Shown: positions 29,323 to 38,270 of the stretch, in pieces | How positions within the stretch are numbered: position 1 is the stretch's first letter | Layout of the letters: every line of letters starts with the position of its first letter | Assembly: GCF_003755175.1 (NCBI RefSeq) | Contig: NZ_RKHX01000005.1 | Span: forward strand, 124,001 to 188,000 | Direction of reading: 5' to 3' | Source: Cellulomonas sp. PhB150 | Lineage (GTDB): Bacteria; Actinomycetota; Actinomycetes; Actinomycetales; Cellulomonadaceae | Length of the DNA: 64,000 nucleotides | Translations under genes and position numbers: made by a program | Notes under the pieces: model-generated | What the model saw: only the letters and a program-made list of their open reading frames with translations | Database searches by the model: none | What the model was told of the DNA's origin: nothing

Positions 29323-30585
29323 TCAGCCGACGACGTCGGCCGCGAGCTCGCCGGCGGCGACCCGCACGCGAAGGCGGTCGCCCGCGGCCACGTCCGCGGG
29401 GTCGCGCACGACGTGCCCGTCGGCGCGCTGCACCACCGCGTACCCGCGGTCGAGCGTCGCGGCCGGTGACAGGGCGCGCACCTGGGCCGCCAGCCCCACG
29501 ATCTCGGCGTGCGCGTGCCGCAGCGCGGAGTCGAGGGCGCGGCGGGCGATGTCTCGGTGTGCGTGCAGCCGGTGCTCGAGCTGGTCGACGAGGGTCGTCG
29601 GCGTCGCGAGCACCGGACGGCTGCGCCAGTGCTCGAGGGTGTGCTGCTCGCGGTCGAGCCTGCCGAGGATCGCGGAGCGGGAGCGCTGGCGCGCCTGGAC
29701 CAGGCGGGCGCGCTCCTCGGTCACGTCGGGCACGATCCGCTTGGCGGCGTCGGTCGGGGTCGATGCGCGCAGGTCGGCCACCAGGTCGAGCAGCGGCGAG
29801 TCGAGGTGGTGGCCGATCGCGCTGACCAGCGGGGTGCGGCACGCGGCCGCGGCGCGCACGAGCGACTCGTTGCTGAACGGCAGGAGGTCCTCGAACGACC
29901 CACCGCCGCGTGCGACGACGATGACCTCGACCCGGGGGTCGGCGTCGAGCTCGGCGATCGCGGCGCTGACCTCGGGGACCGCGCGCGGCCCCTGCACGGT
30001 GACGCGGCGGATCTCGAACTGCGCGGCGGCCCACCGACCGCGCGCGTTGGAGACGACGTCGTGCTCGGCGTCGCCCTGCTGGGCCACGACCAGCCCGATC
30101 ACGCCGGGGAGGAACGGCAGCGGCTTCTTGCGGCGCTCGTCGAACAGCCCCTCTGCGCCCAGGACGCCCTTGAGGTGCTCGATGCGGGCCAGCAGCTCGC
30201 CCAGCCCGACGAGGCGCACGTCGTCGGCCGCGAACGTCAGGTCGCCCTTCTTGGCGTGGAAGCGCGGGCGGGCGTGCACGACGATGTGCGACCCGTCGCT
30301 GACCTGCTGCGCGATCTTGCCGATCGCTGCGGCGGGGGCGGTCACCGACAGCGACATGTCGAGGTCGGTGTCCCGCAGCGTGAGGAAGTAGAGGGTGTTC
30401 CACTTCTTGAAGTTCAGGACCTGGCCCTCGACCCAGACGGGCGGCATCTTGGCGATGTAGTCCGAGATCTTCGGGGCCAGGTGCCGCACGGGCCACGGCC
30501 GCTCCGGCGTGGTGTCGCCCGCACGCAGCGGGAGCGGCAGCACGACGGCCTCGGGGCCCGGCTGGTCCACGCGCTCTGTGCTCAC
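29323..30585 (-). CDS. xseA: Exodeoxyribonuclease VII large subunit
   Basis: A 420-residue catalytic subunit. An N-terminal OB fold (about residues 35-120, VWVEGQVLNFKKWNTLYFLTL) binds single-stranded DNA; the catalytic domain has VVARGGGSFEDLLPFSNESL and SAIGHHLDSPLLDLVADLRASTPTDAAK, the latter close to the family GHExDxTLxDxxA motif but with H-L in place of the usual E-T pair. A coiled-coil region follows and the C-terminal LDRGYAVV motif ends the fold. I took the GTG giving VSTERVDQ; a start 10 codons upstream is possible. It is divergent from ispH. Confidence 0.94.
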   Translation of the reverse strand: MSTERVDQPGPEAVVLPLPLRAGDTTPERPWPVRHLAPKISDYIAKMPPVWVEGQVLNFKKWNTLYFLTLRDTDLDMSLSVTAPAAAIGKIAQQVSDGSHIVVHARPRFHAKKGDLTFAADDVRLVGLGELLARIEHLKGVLGAEGLFDERRKKPLPFLPGVIGLVVAQQGDAEHDVVSNARGRWAAAQFEIRRVTVQGPRAVPEVSAAIAELDADPRVEVIVVARGGGSFEDLLPFSNESLVRAAAACRTPLVSAIGHHLDSPLLDLVADLRASTPTDAAKRIVPDVTEERARLVQARQRSRSAILGRLDREQHTLEHWRSRPVLATPTTLVDQLEHRLHAHRDIARRALDSALRHAHAEIVGLAAQVRALSPAATLDRGYAVVQRADGHVVRDPADVAAGDRLRVRVAAGELAADVVG

Positions 30586-30698
30586 GCGGCCAAGCCTGCA
30601 CCATGGCGCCGACAACCACGTGTGTGCGCCCGGAGGAGGCTTGGGCCAGAGTCGGTGTGACGCTCGCCGCCCCAGGGGTTGAGTCGCGACCGGCGAAC

Positions 30699-30704
30699 TA
30701 GACT
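30699..30704 (+). promoter_or_regulatory. -10 element of a leaderless ispH transcript
   Basis: TAGACT ends six bases before the GTG of ispH, so transcription would begin at or next to the start codon. No Shine-Dalgarno sequence is present. No good -35 is seen at the standard distance. Confidence 0.7.
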
Positions 30705-30710
30705 CGCCGC

Positions 30711-31772
30711 GTGACCTCTGCCTCGACCGCCGTCCACGACGCCGCGCCCGGCACGACGACCAAGCGGGTGCTGCTCGCGGCTCCTCGTGGCTACTGCGCC
30801 GGTGTCGACCGTGCCGTCGTCGCCGTCGAGAAGGCGCTCGAGCACTACGGCGCCCCGGTGTACGTCCGCAAGGAGATCGTCCACAACAAGTTCGTCGTCG
30901 AGACGCTCGCCGCCCGCGGTGCCGTGTTCGTCAACGAGACCGACGAGGTGCCCGAGGGGGCCCGCGTCGTGTTCTCCGCCCACGGCGTCTCGCCCGCGGT
31001 GCACGCCTCGGCGGCCGCGCGCTCGCTGCAGACGATCGACGCGACCTGCCCGCTGGTGACCAAGGTGCACAAGGAGGCCGTGCGGTTCGCGGCCGAGGAC
31101 TACGACATCCTGCTCATCGGCCACGAGGGCCACGAGGAGGTCGAGGGCACGCAGGGCGAGGCGCCCGAGCGCATCCAGGTGGTCAACTCCCCGGCCGCCG
31201 TCGACGACGTCGTGGTCCGCGACCCCGACCGCCTCGTGTGGATCTCGCAGACCACGCTGTCGGTCGACGAGACGATGGAGACCGTCCGCCGCCTGCGCGA
31301 GCGGTTCCCCAACCTGCAGGACCCGCCCTCGGACGACATCTGCTACGCCACGCAGAACCGCCAGGTGGCCGTGAAGAAGATCGCGCCGGCGTGCGACGTG
31401 GTCATCACGGTCGGCTCGGCGAACTCGTCGAACTCCGTGCGGCTCGTCGAGGTCGCCCTCGAGGCCGGAGCGCGCTCCTCCTACCGGATCGACACCGCCG
31501 CGGAGCTGGACCCCGCGTGGTTCGACGGGGCCGCGACGGTCGGTGTGACGTCGGGTGCCTCCGTGCCGGAGATCCTGGTGCGCGACGTCCTGGAGACCCT
31601 GGACCGGCTCGGCTTCGGCACGGTCGAGGAGGTGCGCACCGCGACCGAGGACCTGATGTTCTCGCTTCCGCGTGAGCTGCGCGCGGACCTCAAGGCCGCC
31701 GGCACCCCGGTGCCGCGGCTCACCCGCCCCGCGCCCGAGGGGCGTCCCTCGCTGGCGATCGACCCGGCCTGA
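30711..31772 (+). CDS. ispH: 4-hydroxy-3-methylbut-2-enyl diphosphate reductase
   Basis: IspH (LytB) makes isopentenyl and dimethylallyl diphosphate in the last step of the non-mevalonate pathway, using a [4Fe-4S] cluster. The three cluster cysteines are C29 ([11 protein letters not shown]), C113 ([11 protein letters not shown]) and C211 ([10 protein letters not shown]). The active-site segments VFSAHGVSP and VGSANSSNS are intact. The 353-residue length includes a 17-residue variable N-terminus. The mRNA is probably leaderless. The product feeds the prenyl synthase encoded at 4241-5002. Confidence 0.97.
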   Translation: MTSASTAVHDAAPGTTTKRVLLAAPRGYCAGVDRAVVAVEKALEHYGAPVYVRKEIVHNKFVVETLAARGAVFVNETDEVPEGARVVFSAHGVSPAVHASAAARSLQTIDATCPLVTKVHKEAVRFAAEDYDILLIGHEGHEEVEGTQGEAPERIQVVNSPAAVDDVVVRDPDRLVWISQTTLSVDETMETVRRLRERFPNLQDPPSDDICYATQNRQVAVKKIAPACDVVITVGSANSSNSVRLVEVALEAGARSSYRIDTAAELDPAWFDGAATVGVTSGASVPEILVRDVLETLDRLGFGTVEEVRTATEDLMFSLPRELRADLKAAGTPVPRLTRPAPEGRPSLAIDPA

Positions 31773-31778
31773 CCCGCC

Positions 31779-33155
31779 TCAACCGGGCTCGGCCGCCCGG
31801 CGGACCTCGTCGGCCAGCGCCTGCTCGCGCGCCCACGCCCGCTCCTCGCGCAGCACGCGCCCGTCGAGCTCGACGATCTGCTCCTGCTCCGACGCCACCA
31901 GCTCGGGGGCGCCGAGCGTCGCGAGCCGCGGGTCCGCGGGCGTCGGGCTCGGCAGGTCCCCGTCCACGATGCCGAGCTCGGCGAACCGCCGGGCGCTGAC
32001 CAGCACCCGCGTCTCGAGCGAGGAGACGGTCTTGTTGTAGGCGTCGGCAGCACCGTCGATCGCCCGACCGAGGCGTGCGAGGTGCCCGCCCATCGTCGCG
32101 AGGCGCCCGTGCAGCTCCTTGCCGAGCGTGAGCACCGCCTGCGCGTTGGCCGCGAGCGCGTCCTGCCGCCAGGCGTAGGCGATCGTGCGCAGCAGGGCGA
32201 GCAGCGTCACCGGTGTCGCCAGCACGACGTCGCGCTCGAAGGCGTACTCGATGATCGCGGGATCCTGCTCGACCGCGGCGTGCAGGAACGACTCCGCCGG
32301 CACGAACATCACGACGAACTCGGGCGCCGGCTCGAACTGGTTCCAGTACTTCTTCGCCGCGAGGTCGTCGATGTGCTTGCGCATGTGCCGTGCGTGGGCG
32401 GCGAGCCGCTCGGTGCGCACCGCCTCGTCGCTCGTCGTGCTCGCCTCCAGGAACCCGAGGAACGCGACCTTCGCGTCGACCACGACCTGCTTGCCGCCGG
32501 CCAGCCGCACCACCATGTCGGGTCGCAGCAGCCCGTCGTCGGTGCGGACCTGGCTCTGCTCGGTGAAGTCGACGTGCGCGAGCATCCCGGCCGCCTCGAC
32601 GACCCGGCGCAGCTGCAGCTCGCCCCACTTGCCGCGCACCTGCGAGGAGCGCAGGGCCGTGACGAGCTGGGCGGTCTCTCCACGCAGCTGGTCGGACGCG
32701 GTCCGCATCGCGCGGACCTGCTCGCCGAGCGCGCTCTGGCCCTCGACCCGGGCCCGCTCGGCCGTGGTGAGCTCGGTGCGCACCTGCTCGAGCGTGCGTG
32801 CGAGCGGCTCGACCATGGCCCGGACCGCCTGCTCGCGCTGCGCGAGCTCGCCGACCTGCGTCTGGTGGTCCGCCGCGAAGCGCTGCGAGGCGAGCGCGAG
32901 GAACTGGTCCGTGCTGGTGGCCAGCGCCTCGGCGGCCAGCGAGCGGAACTGGTCGGACATCCGGTCCGCGTCGGCACCGGCCTCGACCTGGCGCTCGCGT
33001 GCGGCGCCCAGCAGGGCCTCGGCCCGTGCGGCGTCCACCTGCGCACGGCGCACCCGCGACTCCGCCCGTCGGCTCGCGCCGGACCAGGCCAGCACACCCG
33101 CGACCAGCGCCCCGAGCAGCAGCCCGAGCGCGAGACCCATCCCGAATCCGTCCAT
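31779..33155 (-). CDS. rmuC: DNA recombination protein RmuC
   Basis: A 458-residue RmuC-family protein. An N-terminal membrane anchor (about residues 5-24, GMGLALGLLLGALVAGVLAW) is followed by coiled coil to about 170, then the RmuC nuclease-like core with RGKWGELQLRRVVEAAGM, VVDAKVAFLGFLEA and YAWRQDALAANA. The family limits rearrangements at inverted repeats and carries a restriction-endonuclease-like fold. It is convergent with ispH, seven bases between stops, and divergent from the ABC genes. Confidence 0.92.
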   Translation of the reverse strand: MDGFGMGLALGLLLGALVAGVLAWSGASRRAESRVRRAQVDAARAEALLGAARERQVEAGADADRMSDQFRSLAAEALATSTDQFLALASQRFAADHQTQVGELAQREQAVRAMVEPLARTLEQVRTELTTAERARVEGQSALGEQVRAMRTASDQLRGETAQLVTALRSSQVRGKWGELQLRRVVEAAGMLAHVDFTEQSQVRTDDGLLRPDMVVRLAGGKQVVVDAKVAFLGFLEASTTSDEAVRTERLAAHARHMRKHIDDLAAKKYWNQFEPAPEFVVMFVPAESFLHAAVEQDPAIIEYAFERDVVLATPVTLLALLRTIAYAWRQDALAANAQAVLTLGKELHGRLATMGGHLARLGRAIDGAADAYNKTVSSLETRVLVSARRFAELGIVDGDLPSPTPADPRLATLGAPELVASEQEQIVELDGRVLREERAWAREQALADEVRRAAEPG

Positions 33156-33233
33156 GGCCGCAGCGTCGCACCCACCCCTGACACGCCCCGGGAGCCGCCG
33201 GCTCGTGTCGGCCGCCACACCTATGCTGACGCG

Positions 33234-34058
33234 ATGCCCGACCACCCCGACGTCCCGCCCGCCCCGCCTGCGCCGCCCACGCCGCCCACGCCCGGTCCGG
33301 CGCCCGCGCTCGAGGTGCGCGGCCTGTGGCGCCGGTTCGGGCAGAAGATCGCGGTGTCGGGGATCGACCTGGTCGTGCCGGCGGGCTCGTTCTACGGCCT
33401 CGTCGGGCCCAACGGCGCCGGCAAGACGACGACGCTGTCGATGGCCACGGGCCTGCTCAAGCCCGACTTCGGGACGGTCCTCGTGCAGGGCCGGGACCTG
33501 TGGGCCAACCCGGCCGAGGTCAAGCAGCTGCTCGGCGTGCTCCCGGACGGTGTGCGCCTGTTCGACCGACTCACGGGCGCCCAGCTGATCACCTACGCGG
33601 GTCTCCTGCACGGGCTCGACCGCGAGACCGTCGCGGCGCGCACCGCGGACCTGCTGCGGGCGATGGCGCTCGAGGCGGACGCGAAGACGCTCGTCGTCGA
33701 CTACTCGGCGGGCATGACCAAGAAGGTCGCGCTCGCGTGCGCCCTGGTGCACGCCCCGCGGCTGCTCGTGCTCGACGAGCCGTTCGAGGCCGTCGACCCG
33801 GTCTCGGCGGCGAACATCCGCGACATCCTCGCCTCCTACGTCGGCTCGGGTGGCACGGTCATCGTCTCCTCGCACGTCATGGACCTGGTCCAGCGCATGT
33901 GCGACCACGTCGCCGTCATCGCCGGTGGGCACGTGCTCGCGGCGGGCACCGTCGACGAGGTCCGCGGCGACGTCAGCCTCGAGGAGCGCTTCGTCGACCT
34001 CGTCGGTGGCCGGGTCACGGGGGAGGGGCTCGCGTGGTTGCGCACCTCGTCCGACTGA
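33234..34058 (+). CDS. ABC exporter ATP-binding protein
   Basis: A 274-residue ATPase of the ABC-2 exporter type. After a 25-residue Pro-rich N-terminus come Walker A GPNGAGKTTT, a degenerate signature YSAGMTKKVALACAL (in place of LSGGxxQR), Walker B LLVLDEPFEAVD and switch VSSHV, where the usual His of the H loop remains. The start follows TATGCT by six bases, so the mRNA is probably leaderless. It overlaps the permease gene by 25 bases. Confidence 0.88.
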   Translation: MPDHPDVPPAPPAPPTPPTPGPAPALEVRGLWRRFGQKIAVSGIDLVVPAGSFYGLVGPNGAGKTTTLSMATGLLKPDFGTVLVQGRDLWANPAEVKQLLGVLPDGVRLFDRLTGAQLITYAGLLHGLDRETVAARTADLLRAMALEADAKTLVVDYSAGMTKKVALACALVHAPRLLVLDEPFEAVDPVSAANIRDILASYVGSGGTVIVSSHVMDLVQRMCDHVAVIAGGHVLAAGTVDEVRGDVSLEERFVDLVGGRVTGEGLAWLRTSSD

Positions 34059-35593
34059 AGCTGACCCTGCTCGCCAACGGCCTCAAGCGCAGTGCCTGGC
34101 AGGTCGTCGGCCTCGTCGTCGGCGTGCTCTACGGGCTGGGCGCGCTGGTCCTGGTCGTCTCCGGGATGATCGCGCTCAGCTTCGCCGACGCCGAGCTGCG
34201 CCAGCCGGTCGCGGTGCTCGTCGGCTCGGTCATGGTGCTCGCGTGGTGGGTGGTCCCGCTCATCTCGTTCGGGGTCGACTCGACGCTCGACCCGGCGCGG
34301 TTCGTGACCTTCGCCGTGCCGCGCCGGTCCCTGCTCGTCGGCCTGGCGCTCGCGGGCGTCGTCGGCGTCCCGGGCGTGATCACCGCGATCTCGTCGCTGT
34401 CGATCGGCACGGTGTGGTGGCGCGACCCGCTCGCGCTCGTTGCCGGGCTGGTCGGGGCCGTGATCGGGCTCGCCCTGGCGATCGTCGGGTCGCGGGCGAC
34501 GACGACCGCCGCGCTCCCGCTCGTCGGCCGACGGCGCGTGCGTGAGGCGATGGCCGGACTGGCGATCGTCCCGCTGCTGCTCGTGGGACCGCTGATCGGG
34601 CGGTTCTCGTCCGGTGTCTCCGTGGGCGTCGAGGACTTCGAAGGGCTGGCCGACGTCCTGGCCTGGACGCCGTTCGGTGCGCCCTGGGCGATCCCGGCCG
34701 ACGTCGCCGGGCGCGACTGGGGGCTGGCCGCCGGGCACGCCGGCGTCGCGCTCGCCGTGCTCGCTCTCGCGGCGTGGGTGTGGGCGAAGGCGCTCGCGTA
34801 CGGCCTGGTCAACCCGCCGCACAACGAGGCCTCGGCCAAGCGCCGCGGGTTGGGCTGGTTCGACCGGCTGCCCGCCACGCCCGTCGGCGCCGTCACCGCG
34901 CGGTGCCTGACCTACTGGGCGCGCGACCCGCGCTATGCGCTCGCGGCGGCCATCGTGCCGGTCGTCCCGCTCATCCTCTGGGTGCTCGACCGCGACGGCG
35001 GCGCCTTGCTGCTCGCCGGCCCGATCGCGGCGTTCCTGCTCGGGTGGGGCATCTCGGCCGACGTCGCCTACGACGGCTCGGCCTTCTGGACGCACGTCGC
35101 CTCGCCCGTGTCCGGGCGCGCCGACCGGTGGGGGCGTGTGCTGGCGGCCGGCTCGATCGGCCTCCCCGTCGTCCTGCTGTTCGCCGTCGGCTCGGCCGTG
35201 GTCACCGGCCAGCCGGGTGCGATCCCCGCGCTCGTCGGGCTCAGCCTCGGCGTGCTCCTGACCGGCCTGGGCGTGGCGAGCGTGGTGTCGGCCTACGTCG
35301 TCTACCCCGTCCAGCAGCCCGGCGAGAGCCCGTTCCAGACGAGGCAGGGCGCCTCGACGGCGGCGCTGACCTCACAGCTCGTCGGCTGGCTCGCGCTGCT
35401 CGTGGTGAGCGCGCCGGAGATCGTGCTGGCGATCCTCGCGGTCCGGGGCGAGTCGCTCGCCCTGGCGCTGGCGACGCTCGTCGTCGGGCTGGGCCTCGGC
35501 GTCACGGTGCTGCTCCGGGGCATCCGCTACGGCGGGCGAGCGCTCGAGCGCAACGGCCCGGTGCTGCTGCAGCGCATCCTCGCGTTCTCCTGA
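34034..35593 (+). CDS. ABC exporter membrane subunit
   Basis: A 519-residue integral membrane protein with about 12 predicted helices (for example QVVGLVVGVLYGLGALVLVVSGM, ALVAGLVGAVIGLALAIVG, LVGLSLGVLLTGLGVASVVSAYVVY). GGAGGGG precedes the GTG. It overlaps and follows its ATPase, so the two form one exporter. It has no close resemblance to a characterised family that I can name; similar ATPase-permease pairs sit beside ychF in related actinobacteria as far as I recall. The substrate is unknown. Confidence 0.82.
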   Translation: MVAHLVRLKLTLLANGLKRSAWQVVGLVVGVLYGLGALVLVVSGMIALSFADAELRQPVAVLVGSVMVLAWWVVPLISFGVDSTLDPARFVTFAVPRRSLLVGLALAGVVGVPGVITAISSLSIGTVWWRDPLALVAGLVGAVIGLALAIVGSRATTTAALPLVGRRRVREAMAGLAIVPLLLVGPLIGRFSSGVSVGVEDFEGLADVLAWTPFGAPWAIPADVAGRDWGLAAGHAGVALAVLALAAWVWAKALAYGLVNPPHNEASAKRRGLGWFDRLPATPVGAVTARCLTYWARDPRYALAAAIVPVVPLILWVLDRDGGALLLAGPIAAFLLGWGISADVAYDGSAFWTHVASPVSGRADRWGRVLAAGSIGLPVVLLFAVGSAVVTGQPGAIPALVGLSLGVLLTGLGVASVVSAYVVYPVQQPGESPFQTRQGASTAALTSQLVGWLALLVVSAPEIVLAILAVRGESLALALATLVVGLGLGVTVLLRGIRYGGRALERNGPVLLQRILAFS

Positions 35594-35621
35594 TCGGCCG
35601 ACCCCCGTAGACTCAACGCCC

Positions 35622-36701
35622 GTGGCTCTCTCCATCGGCATCGTCGGCCTGCCCAACGTCGGCAAGTCCACCCTCTTCAACGCCCTGACCCGTGCGCAGG
35701 TGCTCGCGGCGAACTACCCGTTCGCGACGATCGAGCCCAACGTCGGCGTCGTCCCGCTGCCCGACCCGCGCCTGCAGGTGCTCGCCGACCTGTTCGGCTC
35801 CGAGCGGATCCTGCCCGCCACCGTGTCCTTCGTCGACATCGCCGGCATCGTCAAGGGCGCGAGCGAGGGCGAGGGCCTGGGGAACAAGTTCCTCGCCAAC
35901 ATCCGTGAGGCCGACGCGATCTGCCAGGTCACGCGCGCGTTCGCCGACCCGGACGTCGTGCACGTCTCGGGTGCGGTCAACCCCAAGGACGACATCGAGA
36001 TCATCGCCACCGAGCTGATCCTCGCCGACCTGCAGACCCTGGAGAAGGCGGTGCCGCGCCTCGAGAAGGAGGTCCGCGGCAAGAAGGCCGACGCCGGGCT
36101 GCTCGCCGCCGCGCAGGAGGCGGTCGCGGTCCTCGAGACCGGTCAGACGCTGTTCGCGGGCGGCAAGAAGATCGACCCCGAGTACCTCGACCAGCTCCAG
36201 CTGATGACGAGCAAGCCGTTCATCTACGTCTTCAACACCGACGACGCGGGCCTGGCCGACACCGCGATGCAGGACGAGCTGCGCGCCCTGGTGGCACCCG
36301 CCGACGCGATCTTCCTCGACGCCAAGTTCGAGTCCGAGCTCGTCGAGCTCGAGCCCGACGAGGCGCGCGAGATGCTCGCCGACAACGGCCAGGACGAGGC
36401 CGGGCTGGACCAGCTCGCCCGCGTCGGCTTCCACACGCTCGGCCTGCAGTCCTACCTGACGGCCGGCCCGAAGGAGGCCCGCGCCTGGACGATCCACCAG
36501 GGCTGGACCGCTCCGCAGGCCGCCGGCGTCATCCACACGGACTTCCAGAAGGGCTTCATCAAGGCCGAGGTGATCTCGTTCGACGACCTCGTCGCCGCCG
36601 GGTCCGTCGCCGCGGCGCGCGCGGCCGGCAAGGCCCGGATCGAGGGCAAGGACTACGTGATGGCCGACGGCGACGTGGTCGAGTTCCGCTTCAACGTGTG
36701 A
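35622..36701 (+). CDS. ychF: Redox-regulated ATPase YchF (Obg family)
   Basis: A 359-residue universal P-loop protein that hydrolyses ATP in preference to GTP and binds ribosomes. G1 GLPNVGKSTLFNAL (about residues 6-19), G2/G3 FVDIAGIVKGASEGEGLGNKFL and the ATP-preferring variant of the G4 motif (VFNTDD) are visible, followed by the helical insertion and the C-terminal TGS domain (SYLTAGPKEARAWTI to VEFRFNV). TAGACT ends eight bases before the GTG with no ribosome site, so the mRNA is probably leaderless. Confidence 0.96.
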   Translation: MALSIGIVGLPNVGKSTLFNALTRAQVLAANYPFATIEPNVGVVPLPDPRLQVLADLFGSERILPATVSFVDIAGIVKGASEGEGLGNKFLANIREADAICQVTRAFADPDVVHVSGAVNPKDDIEIIATELILADLQTLEKAVPRLEKEVRGKKADAGLLAAAQEAVAVLETGQTLFAGGKKIDPEYLDQLQLMTSKPFIYVFNTDDAGLADTAMQDELRALVAPADAIFLDAKFESELVELEPDEAREMLADNGQDEAGLDQLARVGFHTLGLQSYLTAGPKEARAWTIHQGWTAPQAAGVIHTDFQKGFIKAEVISFDDLVAAGSVAAARAAGKARIEGKDYVMADGDVVEFRFNV

Positions 36702-37129
36702 TGACGGCCGACGCACCTCGGCGCCTCGGCTCGCCCGCCGGTCTGATCGGCGTGGTCGTGCTCGTCGCGGGACTGAGCGGGCTCGCTGCTTGCGCCGCTC
36801 CCGCGTCCGACGACGCGGCGGACGCCGAGCCGGACAACTGGGTGGTCGTGACCTTCGGCGACACCGAGCACGAGTTCGACACGGGCGCGATGGACAGCCT
36901 GCTCTCGACCGAGGTGCGTGCGGACGACGCGCTGCAGGCTGCCGGTGCCGGATGGATCGACGGCAACGAGGTCGGAGATCACCAGTACGACCTCTACTTC
37001 GCCGGTTCCGACCGCGAGGAGATGTGGGCCCTGCTCGAGCCGGTCTTCGCGGCCGCTCCGATCAGGTGGTCGCGGGTCGAGCTGCGGGACGGCCTGGACG
37101 ACCCGGCCGCGATCGTCGTCACGCCGTGA
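36701..37129 (+). CDS. Putative lipoprotein
   Basis: A 142-residue secreted protein with a signal peptide ending in the lipobox LAAC (cysteine near residue 32). The mature part is about 110 residues, acidic, with an alternating pattern (NWVVVTFGDTEHEFDTG) that suggests a small alpha/beta fold. I do not recognise a family. It overlaps the ychF stop by one base and its own stop overlaps the acetyltransferase start, so it belongs to a coupled run of small genes. Confidence 0.75.
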   Translation: MTADAPRRLGSPAGLIGVVVLVAGLSGLAACAAPASDDAADAEPDNWVVVTFGDTEHEFDTGAMDSLLSTEVRADDALQAAGAGWIDGNEVGDHQYDLYFAGSDREEMWALLEPVFAAAPIRWSRVELRDGLDDPAAIVVTP

Positions 37130-37632
37130 CGGGGCAGACCTCCGGAGGCAGCGAGAGCCCGACGTCATGGAGCGCGACCCCCGACCGTCCCGTCCCCGAC
37201 GACGTGGCTCGGCTGCTCGCCAGCGTTCCTGAGTGGTTCGGTCAGCCCGAGGCGAACGCGGAGTATGTCGAGGCGGCCCGGGTCAAGGAGACGTGGACGG
37301 TGCGCGACGCCCACGACAGGGTGGTCGGCATCACCTTGGTGGATCGGCACTTCCCGCACGTCGCCGAGATCTACCTGACCGTCGTCGACCGCGCGGCTCA
37401 CGGCACGGGTGTCGGGTCCGCGATGATGCGGGCGATCGAGGACGACGCCGTAGCACGCGGGGTTCGCCTGCTCGAGGTCAAGACGCTCGGCGCCTCGCAC
37501 CCGGACGCGGGCTACGCGCGCTCGCGACACTTCTACGAGACGTGTGGCTTCCTCCCGCTCGAGGAGACAGATCTCTGGGGCGAGGGAACACCGTGCCTGT
37601 TCATGGTCAAGCCACTGGGGCCGACCCGATGA
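37126..37632 (+). CDS. GNAT-family N-acetyltransferase
   Basis: A 168-residue acetyl-CoA-dependent acetyltransferase. The acetyl-CoA loop is AAHGTGVGSAMMRAIEDDAV, preceded by the beta strand EIYLTVVD and followed by LLEVKTLGASH and YARSRHFYETCGFLPLEETD, all standard GNAT elements. The acceptor is unknown. The GTG overlaps the previous stop (GTGA) and the stop overlaps the next ATG. Confidence 0.88.
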   Translation: MTGQTSGGSESPTSWSATPDRPVPDDVARLLASVPEWFGQPEANAEYVEAARVKETWTVRDAHDRVVGITLVDRHFPHVAEIYLTVVDRAAHGTGVGSAMMRAIEDDAVARGVRLLEVKTLGASHPDAGYARSRHFYETCGFLPLEETDLWGEGTPCLFMVKPLGPTR

Positions 37633-37850
37633 CCGTCGTCATCGCGCTGGCGGGCGTCGTCGCACTCGCGGCGCTCACGCTCGGCGGGATGAACCTCTTC
37701 CAGGCGGTCACCGGCAAGCGCCTCAGCAAGAAGCCCAGCACGCGATCGGACGCCGTGATGCGGCGCCAGTCCGCGATCGCCGGAGCGGTCCTGGTCGTGC
37801 TCGGCGTTCTCCTCGCTGTGCTGCTGGCGATGATCCTGGCGATCCAGTAG
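37629..37850 (+). CDS. Small two-helix membrane protein
   Basis: A 73-residue protein with two transmembrane segments (VVIALAGVVALAALTLGGMNLF and AGAVLVVLGVLLAVLLAMILAIQ) joined by a basic loop (GKRLSKKPSTRSD). The ATG overlaps the acetyltransferase stop. Function is unknown. It ends at a strong terminator. Confidence 0.7.
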   Translation: MTVVIALAGVVALAALTLGGMNLFQAVTGKRLSKKPSTRSDAVMRRQSAIAGAVLVVLGVLLAVLLAMILAIQ

Positions 37851-37857
37851 CGAGTGA

Positions 37858-37889
37858 GCCGGTCCCGGTCGTCGCCGACCGGGACCGGC
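37858..37889. terminator. Bidirectional terminator between the small membrane gene and glsB-like gene
   Basis: GCCGGTCCCGGTCG pairs perfectly over 14 bases with its complement around a TCGC tetraloop, eight bases after one stop and just before the stop of the convergent gene. Confidence 0.85.
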
Positions 37890-37899
37890 GCACGCACGG

Positions 37900-38178
37900 T
37901 CAGTGCGTGATCGACCGGCGGCCGCCGACGCGGACCCAGATCAGCAGCACGATGATCGCGCCGATGAGCGACCCGATCAGCCCTGCGGGCTGCAGGAAGC
38001 CGTCGTCGGCGTCCTTGTGGAACAGCAGGTAGCCGAGGAAGCCGCCGACGAACGACCCGACGATCCCGATGAGGATCGTCATCGGGATCGACAGGTCCTG
38101 CTTCCCGGGGACGATGAGGCGCGCGAGCAGCCCGGCGATGAGCCCGACGATGATGATGGTGACGATGAGTCCCAGCAT
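37900..38178 (-). CDS. GlsB/YeaQ/YmgE-family stress membrane protein
   Basis: A 92-residue, three-helix, glycine-rich membrane protein. GLIAGLLARLIVPGKQDLSIPMTILIGIVGSFVGGFLGY is the hallmark pattern of the transglycosylase-associated (GlsB/YeaQ) family, seen here as GLLARLIVPG followed by GIVGSFVGGFLG. The family is induced by envelope or general stress; no enzymatic activity is established. It is divergent from a response regulator, with shared CCCTAGGG repeats between. Confidence 0.9.
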   Translation of the reverse strand: MLGLIVTIIIVGLIAGLLARLIVPGKQDLSIPMTILIGIVGSFVGGFLGYLLFHKDADDGFLQPAGLIGSLIGAIIVLLIWVRVGGRRSITH

Positions 38179-38220
38179 GGTGGTGCCTCTCTCTTGGAGT
38201 GGGTGATGCGTCGACCTCAC

Positions 38221-38253
38221 CACCCCTAGGGCTGTCGCGGTACACCCCTAGGG
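38221..38253. promoter_or_regulatory. Two CACCCCTAGGG repeats between glsB-like and response-regulator genes
   Basis: CACCCCTAGGG occurs at 38221-38231 and again at 38243-38253, exactly 22 bases apart, about two helical turns. Each contains the perfect 8-bp palindrome CCCTAGGG. The second copy ends 17 bases before the response-regulator GTG; the pair lies 43 bases from the other start. Confidence 0.6.
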
Positions 38254-38270
38254 AGGTCTACCGTCGCGGT

